NCBI GenBank assembly: GCA_902399975.1 | Contig: CABOHA010000001.1 | Coordinates: forward strand, 211,397 to 275,396 | Length of the DNA: 64,000 nucleotides | Source of the DNA: Coriobacteriaceae bacterium | Lineage (GTDB): Bacteria > Actinomycetota > Coriobacteriia > Coriobacteriales > Coriobacteriaceae | Direction of reading: 5' to 3' | Part shown: positions 47,884 through 56,462 of the stretch, piece after piece | Position numbering within the stretch: position 1 is the first letter of the stretch | How the letters are laid out: each line of letters starts with the position of its first letter | Notes under the pieces: model-generated | What the model saw: only the letters and a program-made list of their open reading frames with translations | The model's database searches: none | Told to the model about the DNA's origin: nothing | Translations under genes and position numbers: made by a program

Positions 47884-49023
47884 TTACTGCACATCAAACT
47901 CCACGCGATCGAGCTCGGGCACATTGAGGTCGATGAGCTTGCGGGCTACACGGCGGTCGTGTGCCCCAAGCGCCTCGCTTGTCGTCACATGGGCGACAAC
48001 CTCGCGCTCGACAAGGCCCTCCTCCTCGCCTTCGGTGGCCGAGGTCTCGACGGCAACGGTGTAATCCTTAAAGCCCGGCAGCACCGCGGCAAGCTCGCGC
48101 GTGGTTTCGGTGACGCCATAGCCGTCCTGCACGCCGGCCTGCGCCGAGCCAATGGATCCCGCGGTCATAACGATGCAGGGGATGGCAAAGATCACCGTGC
48201 CCACGATGATGCGGCGGCGCACCTTGTGTGACAGCTCATCGACCTCGGCATTTTCCTCGGCGGTTACAATGCCGTCGCCGTTGAGGTCGCGCTTGAGTGG
48301 CACGCGCAAAAGAAGCAGCACGGCTTCGGCCGCCAGCGCGATAAAGACCACGTTGATGCCAAACTCGTAGAGCGCCGAGAGGAAGAGCGACCCGTTTGCG
48401 ATGGCGATGCCGTAGCCCGCCGCGCACAGGGGAGGCATGAGCGCAGTCGCCACGGCCACGCCGGCGATGAGCGTGGCGGGTTCCTGGTCGCGCGAGTTGC
48501 CCAGTCCGCCCGCAAAGCCGCCCGCGAGCGCGACGGCAAGGTCCCACACAGTCGGTGTCGAGTTGTCGATGATGGCGGCCGTGGTGGTGCCAAGGGGCGA
48601 GAGCTTAAAGTACAGCGTGGACGTGATTAGACAAAAGACCATCTGCAGCGCGAGGCCGGCAATTGCCTCGACGGCAATCTCGCGGTCGAGCGTGGCAATG
48701 CCGTATGCCATGGCAAGGACCGAGCCCATGAGCGGGCAGATGAGCATGGCACCTACAATGGCGATATCCGAGTCGATATCGAGGCCGATGCTCGCGATCA
48801 ACATGGCAATGATCAGGATGCATAAGTGCGAGCCAGTCAGGCGCGCCCCGTTTACAAAGCGCTTGCGAATCACGTGATAGGGCGCGCGTCCCTCGCGTAT
48901 GTTGAACGCCTGCTTAAGGAAACGGGTGGCATTCTCCATGGCCTCGCTGTGTGCAGGGCGTATACCGTGACGACGATGATGACGCTCGCGCAGCCGCTTG
49001 ATCTGTTGTTTGTCGAGTTCCAT
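47884..49023 (-). CDS. DUF389 membrane protein
   Basis: A 379-residue membrane protein of the DUF389/TIGR00341 family, with about six or seven helices. IGLDIDSDIAIVGAMLICPLMGSVLAMAYG is the family core, and AGVAVATALMPPLCAAGYGIA is the second signature. A soluble loop after residue 240 contains DLNGDGIVTAEE (246-257), an exact EF-hand calcium-loop pattern. The C-terminal ~90 residues are soluble. The minus-strand start shows no strong ribosome site (GAGCTAAACGAGGTAAGC). Transport function is suspected but undefined for the family. Confidence 0.9.
   Translation of the reverse strand: MELDKQQIKRLRERHHRRHGIRPAHSEAMENATRFLKQAFNIREGRAPYHVIRKRFVNGARLTGSHLCILIIAMLIASIGLDIDSDIAIVGAMLICPLMGSVLAMAYGIATLDREIAVEAIAGLALQMVFCLITSTLYFKLSPLGTTTAAIIDNSTPTVWDLAVALAGGFAGGLGNSRDQEPATLIAGVAVATALMPPLCAAGYGIAIANGSLFLSALYEFGINVVFIALAAEAVLLLLRVPLKRDLNGDGIVTAEENAEVDELSHKVRRRIIVGTVIFAIPCIVMTAGSIGSAQAGVQDGYGVTETTRELAAVLPGFKDYTVAVETSATEGEEEGLVEREVVAHVTTSEALGAHDRRVARKLIDLNVPELDRVEFDVQ
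48253..48288 (-). other. EF-hand-like calcium loop inside DUF389 protein
   Basis: Residues 246-257 read DLNGDGIVTAEE, matching all ligand positions of a canonical EF-hand loop (D1, N3, D5, G6, V8, E12). Confidence 0.6.
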
Positions 49024-49175
49024 GCTTACCTCGTTTAGCTCCTGAGCCGCTTCTTGCGTCTGTCGTCTTTACTCTACACCGCGTTAGGCGAGGTGTCAGA
49101 CAAGGTTTGTTGACCTGTAAGTCAGGCCAATCGACATGGCTAAAACGCCGTGAGGATCATAAGAGTCAAATAGAC

Positions 49176-49213
49176 AAAAAAGCGCGGGGCCGGTTTGATT
49201 CCGACCCCGCGCT
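49176..49213 (-). terminator. terminator after the OPT transporter gene
   Basis: AGCGCGGGG (49181-49189) and CCCCGCGCT (49205-49213) pair, and the minus strand then runs into six T. Confidence 0.82.
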
Positions 49214-49238
49214 CTGCGCTGGTGCGTTGTTGTTCAGC

Positions 49239-50942
49239 CTACCCTAGCAGGCTCAGACCAACAGAGACAAACGCCAGGATAACGCCGACGATGGACTCGC
49301 CGCCGAGCAGGCCGCTGGCGACGACCAGGCCCTGCTCCTGGAAGGCGGCATCCTTGGAGGCCTTCTCCTCGTCCGAAAGACCGGCAGTAGCGTCGCGGTG
49401 TGCGGCCCACTTATCGTAGGCAAGCTTGACGCAGGAGCCCAAGAAGGCCGTGAGCGACATGTAGAACGGCAGGTAGACGCCCAGGCCGATCATCATGGCA
49501 GGAATGCCGAGCCAGTACATGACGATGCCGGCGATAAAGCCGCCTGCGAACCACGACACGCTCGGAATGCCCGAGACCATGGTGGCGACCACGCTTGCCT
49601 GTGCGGCCACAAAGCTCTTGTCGGGGCCGAAAGCATCCGGACCATAGGCGGTAACCAGCGCGACCATGACGGCCGCGGCGACCAGGGCGCCCACGATGCC
49701 GCCGATGGCCTGGCCGATCCACTGCGCACGCGGGTTGGTGCCCAGCACGGCGCCGGCCTTAAAGTCGTTCATGACGTCGCCCGCAAGGCCGCACGCCACG
49801 GCTACGATGCCGGCGATAAAGAACAGCTTGACCTGAGCGATCTGTGCGAAGGCAGCCACGATGAGCATGACGATGAGGCCAAAGATCTCCATGGGGTCGA
49901 TGCCCGTCTGGCCGCAGCTCTGTGCGCTCATGATGGTGGTGACAAAGGTGAACAGCGTCACGAGGACGGCCGGAACGGGGCCAAGGTCGAGCGCGATGGC
50001 TACGATCACGGCGATGGCGGCAGCACCCAGGCCGATGATGCCGGCGTCGAGCTTAAGGGAGCCCGAGATGAGCGACTGCTCGTCGGTGTCGGTGGAGCTG
50101 TCGGCGGCAAGACCGCGGACGATACCGGCGACCTGCGGCAGGATGTCCTTGAGGACGACGGCGACGCCAAAGCCCATCATGAGGCCCATGCCGAGCGATT
50201 TGACGATGCCCTGCGCAGTCACAACGTCGAACAGACCGGCAGCGGTGCCACCCACGATGATGCCAAAGTTGCCCAGCAGGGCGCCGGCAAACCAGAAGGC
50301 GACCGGGGCGAAGCCCACGAGGAAGCCGACGGAGAGCAGCATGGGCGAGTTGTAGATGCCAAAGGTCACGCCGGGGATGTTGAGCGTGCAGAGCATGCTG
50401 GGCACCACGCCCAGGGCGTCGCGAAGCACGCTGTAGATGCCTGCGATGGCCATGGAGCCAAAGAGCTGCTTGCCGGTCTTGCCGCCGGCCTCGGTGGCGC
50501 GCAGTGTCTGAGCTGCGGCATTGCCGGTGGGAAACTCCAGCGCGGCGTCCACGATAAAGTGGCGGTGGATGAGCGCCGTTGCCAGCAGGCCCAAGATGGT
50601 GCCGGCGAGTGCCACGATAAACATGTCGAGCCAGCTGATCTGGTCGGCATAGCCCAGCATCCAGGCGCCCGGGATGGTAAACGCCAGGCCGCCGGCGACC
50701 ATGGCGCCCGCGGACATGATGGTGTGGGTGACGTTGGCCTCGTTGAGGCTGGCGTTGCCCATGAGCTTCAGGAAGAACAGCGAGATGACGGCAGCGAAAA
50801 TAATCGGCCAGGGGAGTGCACCCATCTTGAGGGCCGTGTAGGCCGAGCTTGCCGTGATGATCACGCAGCCAAGGACGCCGATGACGACGCCGCGCAGCGT
50901 GAGTTGCCCGCGCATCGAAGCGCGGTTCGAGGGATTGCTCAT
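49239..50942 (-). CDS. OPT-family oligopeptide transporter
   Basis: A 567-residue protein of the OPT/YSL superfamily with about 14-16 helices, taking up small peptides or metal-chelate complexes with protons. LTLRGVVIGVLGCVIITASSAYTALKMG is the usual first segment. ALEFPTGNAAAQTLRA matches the OPT FPTGxA signature, and LGTNPRAQWIGQAIGGIVGA and WLGIPAMMIGLGVYLPFYMSLTAFLG are also family segments. AAAGGAGTTTTATATG gives a good start. The cargo is unknown. It is a single gene with its own terminator. Confidence 0.93.
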   Translation of the reverse strand: MSNPSNRASMRGQLTLRGVVIGVLGCVIITASSAYTALKMGALPWPIIFAAVISLFFLKLMGNASLNEANVTHTIMSAGAMVAGGLAFTIPGAWMLGYADQISWLDMFIVALAGTILGLLATALIHRHFIVDAALEFPTGNAAAQTLRATEAGGKTGKQLFGSMAIAGIYSVLRDALGVVPSMLCTLNIPGVTFGIYNSPMLLSVGFLVGFAPVAFWFAGALLGNFGIIVGGTAAGLFDVVTAQGIVKSLGMGLMMGFGVAVVLKDILPQVAGIVRGLAADSSTDTDEQSLISGSLKLDAGIIGLGAAAIAVIVAIALDLGPVPAVLVTLFTFVTTIMSAQSCGQTGIDPMEIFGLIVMLIVAAFAQIAQVKLFFIAGIVAVACGLAGDVMNDFKAGAVLGTNPRAQWIGQAIGGIVGALVAAAVMVALVTAYGPDAFGPDKSFVAAQASVVATMVSGIPSVSWFAGGFIAGIVMYWLGIPAMMIGLGVYLPFYMSLTAFLGSCVKLAYDKWAAHRDATAGLSDEEKASKDAAFQEQGLVVASGLLGGESIVGVILAFVSVGLSLLG

Positions 50943-51134
50943 ATAAAACTCCTTTGCGTATATCCGCTTCCCCCGGGAGCGCCGTTACGGATACGGCGCG
51001 GGAAGTCGGGTTACCAAGGGCCGCCGCGTGAGCTCGCAAACGACCGCGCACCAGTATAGCCGCAAGCTAGTCATTTTGGGATGACTGGTTTAGGTAGGCG
51101 ATATACTGCTGGGCAGACGAAAGGAGCGCCGACG

Positions 51135-51986
51135 ATGCTTGATGGGTGCGCATATATATTGACGGTCGACGTGGGCAACACGTTCATTCGCTTTGGCCTG
51201 TTTGCAGAGGATTCGGCCGCGGCGCAGGAATGTCCGCTTGCGACATGCGAGATCACGACGCCGTCGAGCATTACGGCCGACGAAGCGCGCATGCGACTTG
51301 TGCAGGTCATGGGCGCGCTCGCCGCCGATGCAGGTGTGCCCGGGGTGCTTGCACCCGCCGCGGCCGTGCTGAGCTGTGTAGTCCCGGCGCTCGAGCGCCC
51401 TTGGAAGACGGCGCTTTCCCGCACCTGCACGGGGCGCGTGCTCACCGTGGGGCCGGGACTTAAGACCGGCATGCCTGTGCACTACGATGACCCGGCCGAG
51501 ATCGGTCCCGACCGCATCGCCGACGCCGTGGCGGCCCGTGCCGTCTACGGCTCTCCGTGCATCGTGATCGACCTGGGCACGACGACCAATATCGAGGTCA
51601 TCGACGCGCACGGTACCTTTGTGGGCGGCGTTATCGCGCCAGGCCTGGCCCTCGGCGCCCGTTCGCTTTCGGCGGCAGCAGCGCGCCTACCCCAGGTTGA
51701 GCCCTCGGCGCCAACGCACGTCATCGGACGCAACACGCGTGAGGCCATGCGCTCGGGTGTGGTTTTGGGCGAGGTAGCCCGCATCGACGGAATGCTCGAC
51801 ATGGTGCTTGCCGAGATGCGCGCGACCAAGGCTGCGGGGGAGGGCGATGTGCCCATCGTCATTACCGGCGACGATGCCGAGGCACTTGCGGCGCTGGTCG
51901 GCCATAGCCTGACGGTAGACGACGCGCTGACGTTGCGGGGTCTCGCCGAGCTCTACCGCATCAACCAAAAGCCCCGCCGCGCGTAG
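51135..51986 (+). CDS. coaX: type III pantothenate kinase
   Basis: First step of coenzyme A synthesis, 283 residues, an ASKHA-fold kinase not inhibited by CoA. Motifs are TVDVGNTFIRFGLF (phosphate loop), GPDRIADAVAA with the catalytic Asp, VIDLGTTTNIEVIDAHGTFVGGVIAPG and the late ITGDDAEALA. The ATG follows AAAGGAGCGCCGACG; an upstream in-frame start lies within the promoter region. The surroundings are small housekeeping genes transcribed in the same direction. Confidence 0.94.
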   Translation: MLDGCAYILTVDVGNTFIRFGLFAEDSAAAQECPLATCEITTPSSITADEARMRLVQVMGALAADAGVPGVLAPAAAVLSCVVPALERPWKTALSRTCTGRVLTVGPGLKTGMPVHYDDPAEIGPDRIADAVAARAVYGSPCIVIDLGTTTNIEVIDAHGTFVGGVIAPGLALGARSLSAAAARLPQVEPSAPTHVIGRNTREAMRSGVVLGEVARIDGMLDMVLAEMRATKAAGEGDVPIVITGDDAEALAALVGHSLTVDDALTLRGLAELYRINQKPRRA

Positions 51987-52068
51987 GGCGAGGGGCTGGT
52001 GGGATAAGCGCCCCTACCTTTCACCTGCTACAATGGGCCAAACTATTGCGATTGCGGAGGTGTCTGCC

Positions 52069-52593
52069 ATGTCGGACGATCTTCATCAAACCGCGTCGGG
52101 CAAGCGCCGCGACGTTATTAGCTGGGACGAGTTCTTTATGAGCGTGGCCATCGCCGCGCAGCGCCGCAGCAAGGACCCCAACACGCAGGTGGGAGCGTGC
52201 ATCGCCAGCACCAACCACCGCATCCTTTCGGTGGGTTACAACGGCACGCCCTCGGCGCTCAACGACGACTTTTTCCCGTGGGGTACGAGCGATGACCCGC
52301 TGCAGGACAAGCACAACTACGTCGTCCATGCCGAGGCCAACGCGGTGCTCAACTACCGCGGCTCGCTCAAAGATCTTGAGGGTTCCACAGTCTACGTCAC
52401 GCTGTTCCCATGCCATGACTGCGCCAAAATCCTGGCGCAGGTGGGCGTGGGCGAGGTCGTCTACCTTGACAATAAGTATGCCGACACCGATGACGGCCGT
52501 ATCAGCCGCCGCATTCTCGACTCCTGCGGCATCAGCTACCGCCAGGTCATCGTCGATGTCCAGATTGGTACCGGGGGACAGGCTCGGCAGTAG
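52069..52593 (+). CDS. deoxycytidylate deaminase
   Basis: Zinc-dependent dCMP deaminase, making dUMP for thymidylate synthesis; 174 residues. The zinc site comprises HAEANAVLN (His87, Glu89) and PCHDC (Cys115, Cys118). SKDPNTQVGACI and GYNGTPSALNDDFFPW are typical of the dCMP group rather than tRNA deaminases. The ATG at 52069 is chosen for GGAGGTGTCTGCC; the longer frame begins in the intergenic region. Confidence 0.93.
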   Translation: MSDDLHQTASGKRRDVISWDEFFMSVAIAAQRRSKDPNTQVGACIASTNHRILSVGYNGTPSALNDDFFPWGTSDDPLQDKHNYVVHAEANAVLNYRGSLKDLEGSTVYVTLFPCHDCAKILAQVGVGEVVYLDNKYADTDDGRISRRILDSCGISYRQVIVDVQIGTGGQARQ

Positions 52594-52763
52594 CGCGTGC
52601 CAACGCCAGCTGGCGGCAAAACAGCCAAAAGAGCCCCGTCCCAAATTGACTGCTCGTGAAAGTCGTGTCCGCACGCATGGCTGGCGCCTAAGCGGGTACA
52701 TGGCTGTAGTAACATAGCCCCTGTCCGCGGGCGTGCCCGCGTTATTGTGAGAAAGGAGCCCCT

Positions 52764-53042
52764 GTGGCTGTTAACGAAGAGCTGCTTAAGAAGGTTCTTG
52801 AAGAGATTCGCCCCAACCTGCAGGCCGATGGCGGCGATATGGAGTATGTGGGCGTCGACGACGAGGGTGTTGTCAAGCTGGAGCTGCAGGGCGCCTGCGC
52901 CGGCTGCCCCATGAGCTCGCTAACCCTTTCCATGGGTATCGAGCGCATCCTGAAGGAGCATGTGCCCGGCGTTACCCGCGTTGAGCAGGTCAATGCTTCC
53001 GGCGAGGCCGAGGACCTGTACGACGAGTACGCGCCGTTCTAA
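52764..53042 (+). CDS. NifU-like iron-sulfur scaffold protein
   Basis: A 92-residue protein equal to the C-terminal NifU (Nfu) domain. LEEIRPNLQADGGDMEYVG and the cluster-carrying ACAGCPMSSLTLSMGIE with Cys45 and Cys48 are diagnostic. It delivers [4Fe-4S] clusters to apo-proteins. The GTG start follows GAAAGGAGCCCCT. No suf or isc genes are beside it. Confidence 0.93.
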   Translation: MAVNEELLKKVLEEIRPNLQADGGDMEYVGVDDEGVVKLELQGACAGCPMSSLTLSMGIERILKEHVPGVTRVEQVNASGEAEDLYDEYAPF

Positions 53043-53150
53043 GACGCGAAAGCTGCGGACGGTACGCTCTGCATAGACGTTACGTCCAAATATGCGGCTG
53101 CGAGCGTAAGGCCCGCGGCCGCATTTGTATGTAGGGAGCAGGGGATCGAT

Positions 53151-53972
53151 ATGCTCAACGACCTCTACCATATGCTTGATCCCGTCGCGATCTCGGCGGG
53201 CCCCATCACTATCTACTGGTACGGCCTGGCCTACGTGGTCGGCGCCCTGCTCACGGCGGTCGTTATGTACCGCACGCAGCGTCGTTGGGGCTTCGACATT
53301 ACGATCGATGACTTGACGAGCGTCGTGGTCGGCGCGGTCTTTGGCCTCATCATCGGCGCGCGCCTGTTTTACGTCGTCTTTTACGGCGATGGCTACTATT
53401 GGACCCACCCGCTCGAGATCTTTGCCACCAACGAGGGCGGCATGAGCTTCCACGGCGGCCTGGTGGGCGGCATCTTGGGCGGCATCATCGTGTGCCGCAT
53501 GTATAAGCTCGACGCCTGGACCGTCGCCGACCTTGCCGTGATCGGCGCCCCGCTGGCCCTGTGCCTGGGACGCTGCGCCAACTTCGTAAACGGTGAGCTG
53601 TGGGGTAAGCCGACCGATCTGCCCTGGGGTGTGGTCTTTGGCGGCACCGCGGGCGATGTGCCACGCCATCCCTCCCAGCTCTACGAGGCGTTTCTTGAAG
53701 GCATCGTGCTCTTTTGCATCCTGCAGGTGCTCAGTCGCAAAAAACCGCTGATGCCCCAGGGTACGTTTATGGGCGTCTTTGTGATGGGCTACGGCATCGT
53801 TCGCTTTTTGATTGAGTTTGTGCGCGTGCCCGATGCGCAGCTGGGCTATCTGCTGGGCGGCGTCATCACCATGGGTCAGCTGCTGAGCCTGCCGCTCGTA
53901 ATCGCGGGTCTGGCGCTCATCATCTTCGCCCGACACCGCAACCGTCCCCAGCGCGTCTACCTGGACGCCTAA
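53151..53972 (+). CDS. lgt: prolipoprotein diacylglyceryl transferase
   Basis: Transfers diacylglycerol from phosphatidylglycerol to the lipobox cysteine of prolipoproteins; an inner-membrane enzyme with about seven helices, 273 residues. GGMSFHGGLVGGILGG, GRCANFVNGELWG (the Lgt signature with essential Arg and Asn) and RHPSQLYEAFLEG are all present. A GTAGGGAGCAGGGG stretch precedes the ATG. The 3' end lies just before palindrome P2. It would process the amino-acid-binding lipoprotein at 30 kb among others. Confidence 0.95.
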   Translation: MLNDLYHMLDPVAISAGPITIYWYGLAYVVGALLTAVVMYRTQRRWGFDITIDDLTSVVVGAVFGLIIGARLFYVVFYGDGYYWTHPLEIFATNEGGMSFHGGLVGGILGGIIVCRMYKLDAWTVADLAVIGAPLALCLGRCANFVNGELWGKPTDLPWGVVFGGTAGDVPRHPSQLYEAFLEGIVLFCILQVLSRKKPLMPQGTFMGVFVMGYGIVRFLIEFVRVPDAQLGYLLGGVITMGQLLSLPLVIAGLALIIFARHRNRPQRVYLDA

Positions 53973-53975
53973 CCA

Positions 53976-54014
53976 AGACCACCACAAAGGGGACAGGCGC
54001 CTTTGTGGTGGTCT
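53976..54014. repeat. P2 palindrome (CCACAAAGG stem, GGGACAGG core)
   Basis: Perfect 15-base arms AGACCACCACAAAGG and CCTTTGTGGTGGTCT around GGACAGGCG, four bases past the lgt stop. The loop core GGGGACAGG is shared with P1 and P3; the stem is unrelated. Confidence 0.92.
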
Positions 54015-54050
54015 GCTGGGCAACGATGGCAGAACTGTAACGTTTTCCCA

Positions 54051-54093
54051 GATAAAACCTGCCAAAATAAACCTGTCCCTTTTTGGCGGGTTT
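54051..54093 (-). repeat. P1 palindrome, copy 7 (inverted)
   Basis: On the minus strand: ACCCGCCAAAA, core GGGACAGG, TTTTGGCAGGTTTTATC, then TGGGAAAACG. It lies 37 bases after P2, in the leader of the next gene. Confidence 0.9.
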
Positions 54094-54113
54094 CTAGAAA
54101 GGCTCTTTGGACT

Positions 54114-56297
54114 GTGAAGGATTCCGACCTCTCCACAACGGCTGCGCGCGACGCTGCCCGCATCGTCTGGTTTAAGCGCTACCCCGCCAAGCAGACGCTC
54201 ATCGCATTTCTGCTCGCGCTGTTGGCGACCACGGCGTTTTCCATCGATCCCGCGCCGGTCTCGAGCAACGCAGTCTTGGCGATTGACCCCAAAGCCTCGG
54301 GCATGCTGTACGTGTGCTACGAGGTGCTCCTCTCGTTTGCCGGCCATACCGACGCGGTCATGCTGCTTGCGCTTGCCTGCCTGCTCACTCTGCCGTTTCG
54401 CTACGTATTCTTTGGCCGCGGCGATGCTTGGCGTCCTTCGGTGATCCTTCCGTCGCTGTTCTTTGCCGTCTGCATGGTGTTTGGCCGCAGCTACGACCTC
54501 ACCGATTCTGCCGAGATCGTACTCGGCGACAAGGCTCGGATCATCTGCGCCTGGATAGGCGGTGCGGGCTGGATGCTCTTGGCGGTCGTTGCCTTCTACC
54601 TGGCTTTTGAGTGTCTAGATTGGCTGAGCTCTCGGCGCATTCCGTTTTCCGAAGCGCACTTTGGCCGCGTATGGCGTGTGGCTCACGCCGTGCTTTCGGT
54701 CCATCCCTTTGTCGGGCCCTTCCTGGTGCTTATGGTCGCCTGGGCGCCCACGCTCATCGCTTCGCTGCCCGGCCTTTTTATGGGAGATACGGGTGCGCAG
54801 ATTCGCCAGTGGTTCAACTACCCCAACGGCACGAGTGACTACCTGCGTCTGCTCAATCCCAATGTGTTGCTCAACGGACATCACCCCGTGGTGCACACGG
54901 CTATCATCGGTTCGTGCGTCCAGCTGGGGCTTTCACTGTTCAACAGTGCCAACGCAGGTCTTGCCATCTACACCTGCGCTCAGTTCGTCATTACGGCCGC
55001 CTGCATGGCCTATTCCATCTCGTCGCTGCGCAAGCTGGGCGTGAGTCTGCCGGTCCGCGGCGTGATCTTGCTGTTCTTTGTGTTTATGCCCATGTTCTCC
55101 AACTACGCGGCCCTGCTTACCAAAGATGTGCTGTTTGCCGACGCGTTTTTGGTGCTGTTGGTGCAGGCCGTGAAGCTCGTGGCATGCGGCCTGCCCCGTC
55201 GCGATGCCAATGCCGAGCGTGCGGGCGAACAGAGGCCCGTGCTCTTTGCGCGCCATGACTGGCTGCTGCTCGCTCTGGGTGCCATGGGTTCCACGTTTCT
55301 GCGCAACGGCGGCCTGGTGTTTCCCCTGGCGGCATGCGTAATCGCGGCGGCGTTTTGCGCATGGGACGCGCATGTGGCTCGTCGCGCAGCCAAGCAGGCT
55401 GGTGCTGCGCCTTCGGGCTCCATCCCGCGTTTCCGCTGGATGGGAGTTCTTGCGGTGCTTGCACTCTGCCTTGCCTCTAATATGTACTTCACCAAGGTCT
55501 TTATGCCGGCGCACGACATTACGCCTGGTTCCAAGCGCGAAATCCTCTCGATTCCGTTCCAGCAGACGGCTCGTTTCGTCCAAAAGCACGACGGCCTCAA
55601 CTCGGGTGTCAACCCTACGGTTAAGGAGGACGGCACTATCGTGGAGGCTCCTTGCGACGGCTTGGTGACCGACGATGAGCGTGCCATGATCGACCGTGTG
55701 CTCAAGTACGACAATCTGGGCCGCCGTTACAACCCCGACAAGTCCGACGCCGTCAAGAACTGCTTTAACGAGTACGCTTCGCAGGAGGACATCAAGGCCT
55801 ATTTTGAGGTCTGGGCGCAGATGTTCAAAAAGGATCCCGAGTGCTACATCTCGGCGCTCATCAATAACTACTACGGCTACTTTTATCCGAGTGCCCGCGA
55901 TGCGTGGGTCTACAGCACGGCGCGCAGTGCCGAGATTATGGCGAAGCCCGATAACCTCAAGTACTTTGACTTCCATCCGGTCGATAGCAAGGTTGTGCGC
56001 TGGTGCGACCACCTGATCAACCTGTATCGCGTGGCGGTGCAGCGCATTCCGTTTATCTCGCTCACCATGAGCTCGGCCACCTATGTGTGGATTATGATCG
56101 CCGTGGTGGTCTACCTGTTGCGCCGCCATTCGTGGCGCGGGCTGGCCATTTGGGTGCCGCTGCTGGGCGTGCTCGCCGTGTGTCTGATCGGTCCCTGCAA
56201 CGGTTCGACCTATATGCGCTACCTGTATCCGGTTATCGCCTGCATGCCCTTTGCCATCGGTGCCACCATCACTCGCAGCGACCTTCTCTGGTCCTAA
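54114..56297 (+). CDS. large polytopic membrane protein (DUF6020-like)
   Basis: A 727-residue integral membrane protein with about 12-13 helices, divided by a ~130-residue soluble domain (about residues 455-600). The layout and motifs such as PGLFMGDTGAQIRQWFN, NGHHPVVHTAIIGS and TFLRNGGLVFPLAACVIA resemble uncharacterised DUF6020-type or glycosyltransferase-C-like envelope proteins. The GTG start at 54114 is chosen because AAAGG lies eleven bases upstream and the frame before it reads through the inverted P1 copy, giving a repeat-derived KTCQNKPVPFWR segment. Function unknown; a role in cell-surface glycan assembly is a guess from topology. Confidence 0.8.
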   Translation: MKDSDLSTTAARDAARIVWFKRYPAKQTLIAFLLALLATTAFSIDPAPVSSNAVLAIDPKASGMLYVCYEVLLSFAGHTDAVMLLALACLLTLPFRYVFFGRGDAWRPSVILPSLFFAVCMVFGRSYDLTDSAEIVLGDKARIICAWIGGAGWMLLAVVAFYLAFECLDWLSSRRIPFSEAHFGRVWRVAHAVLSVHPFVGPFLVLMVAWAPTLIASLPGLFMGDTGAQIRQWFNYPNGTSDYLRLLNPNVLLNGHHPVVHTAIIGSCVQLGLSLFNSANAGLAIYTCAQFVITAACMAYSISSLRKLGVSLPVRGVILLFFVFMPMFSNYAALLTKDVLFADAFLVLLVQAVKLVACGLPRRDANAERAGEQRPVLFARHDWLLLALGAMGSTFLRNGGLVFPLAACVIAAAFCAWDAHVARRAAKQAGAAPSGSIPRFRWMGVLAVLALCLASNMYFTKVFMPAHDITPGSKREILSIPFQQTARFVQKHDGLNSGVNPTVKEDGTIVEAPCDGLVTDDERAMIDRVLKYDNLGRRYNPDKSDAVKNCFNEYASQEDIKAYFEVWAQMFKKDPECYISALINNYYGYFYPSARDAWVYSTARSAEIMAKPDNLKYFDFHPVDSKVVRWCDHLINLYRVAVQRIPFISLTMSSATYVWIMIAVVVYLLRRHSWRGLAIWVPLLGVLAVCLIGPCNGSTYMRYLYPVIACMPFAIGATITRSDLLWS

Positions 56298-56332
56298 TTT
56301 GGTGCAAAGGGGACAGGTTGCTTTGCACCAAA
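56298..56332. repeat. P3 palindrome (TTTGGTGCAAAG stem, GGGACAGG core)
   Basis: TTTGGTGCAAAG and CTTTGCACCAAA pair perfectly around GGGGACAGGTTG, immediately after the upstream TAA. The core matches P1 and P2. Confidence 0.9.
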
Positions 56333-56462
56333 GGATGGCATCATCACGACGCCTTCATTTTGGGGTTTATCTCGCAGGCCAGTAGGTATATCATAACGAC
56401 GTTTGTTTATATTGCCCGAGCATCTGCGCTGGGCTTTAGGTCAAAACCGATAGGAGACACGT

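Noticed and set aside
53976-54093. P2 and the inverted P1 copy as ends of one insertion element.
   Set aside because: Only 36 bases separate them, the arms differ, and there is no transposase or target duplication visible.
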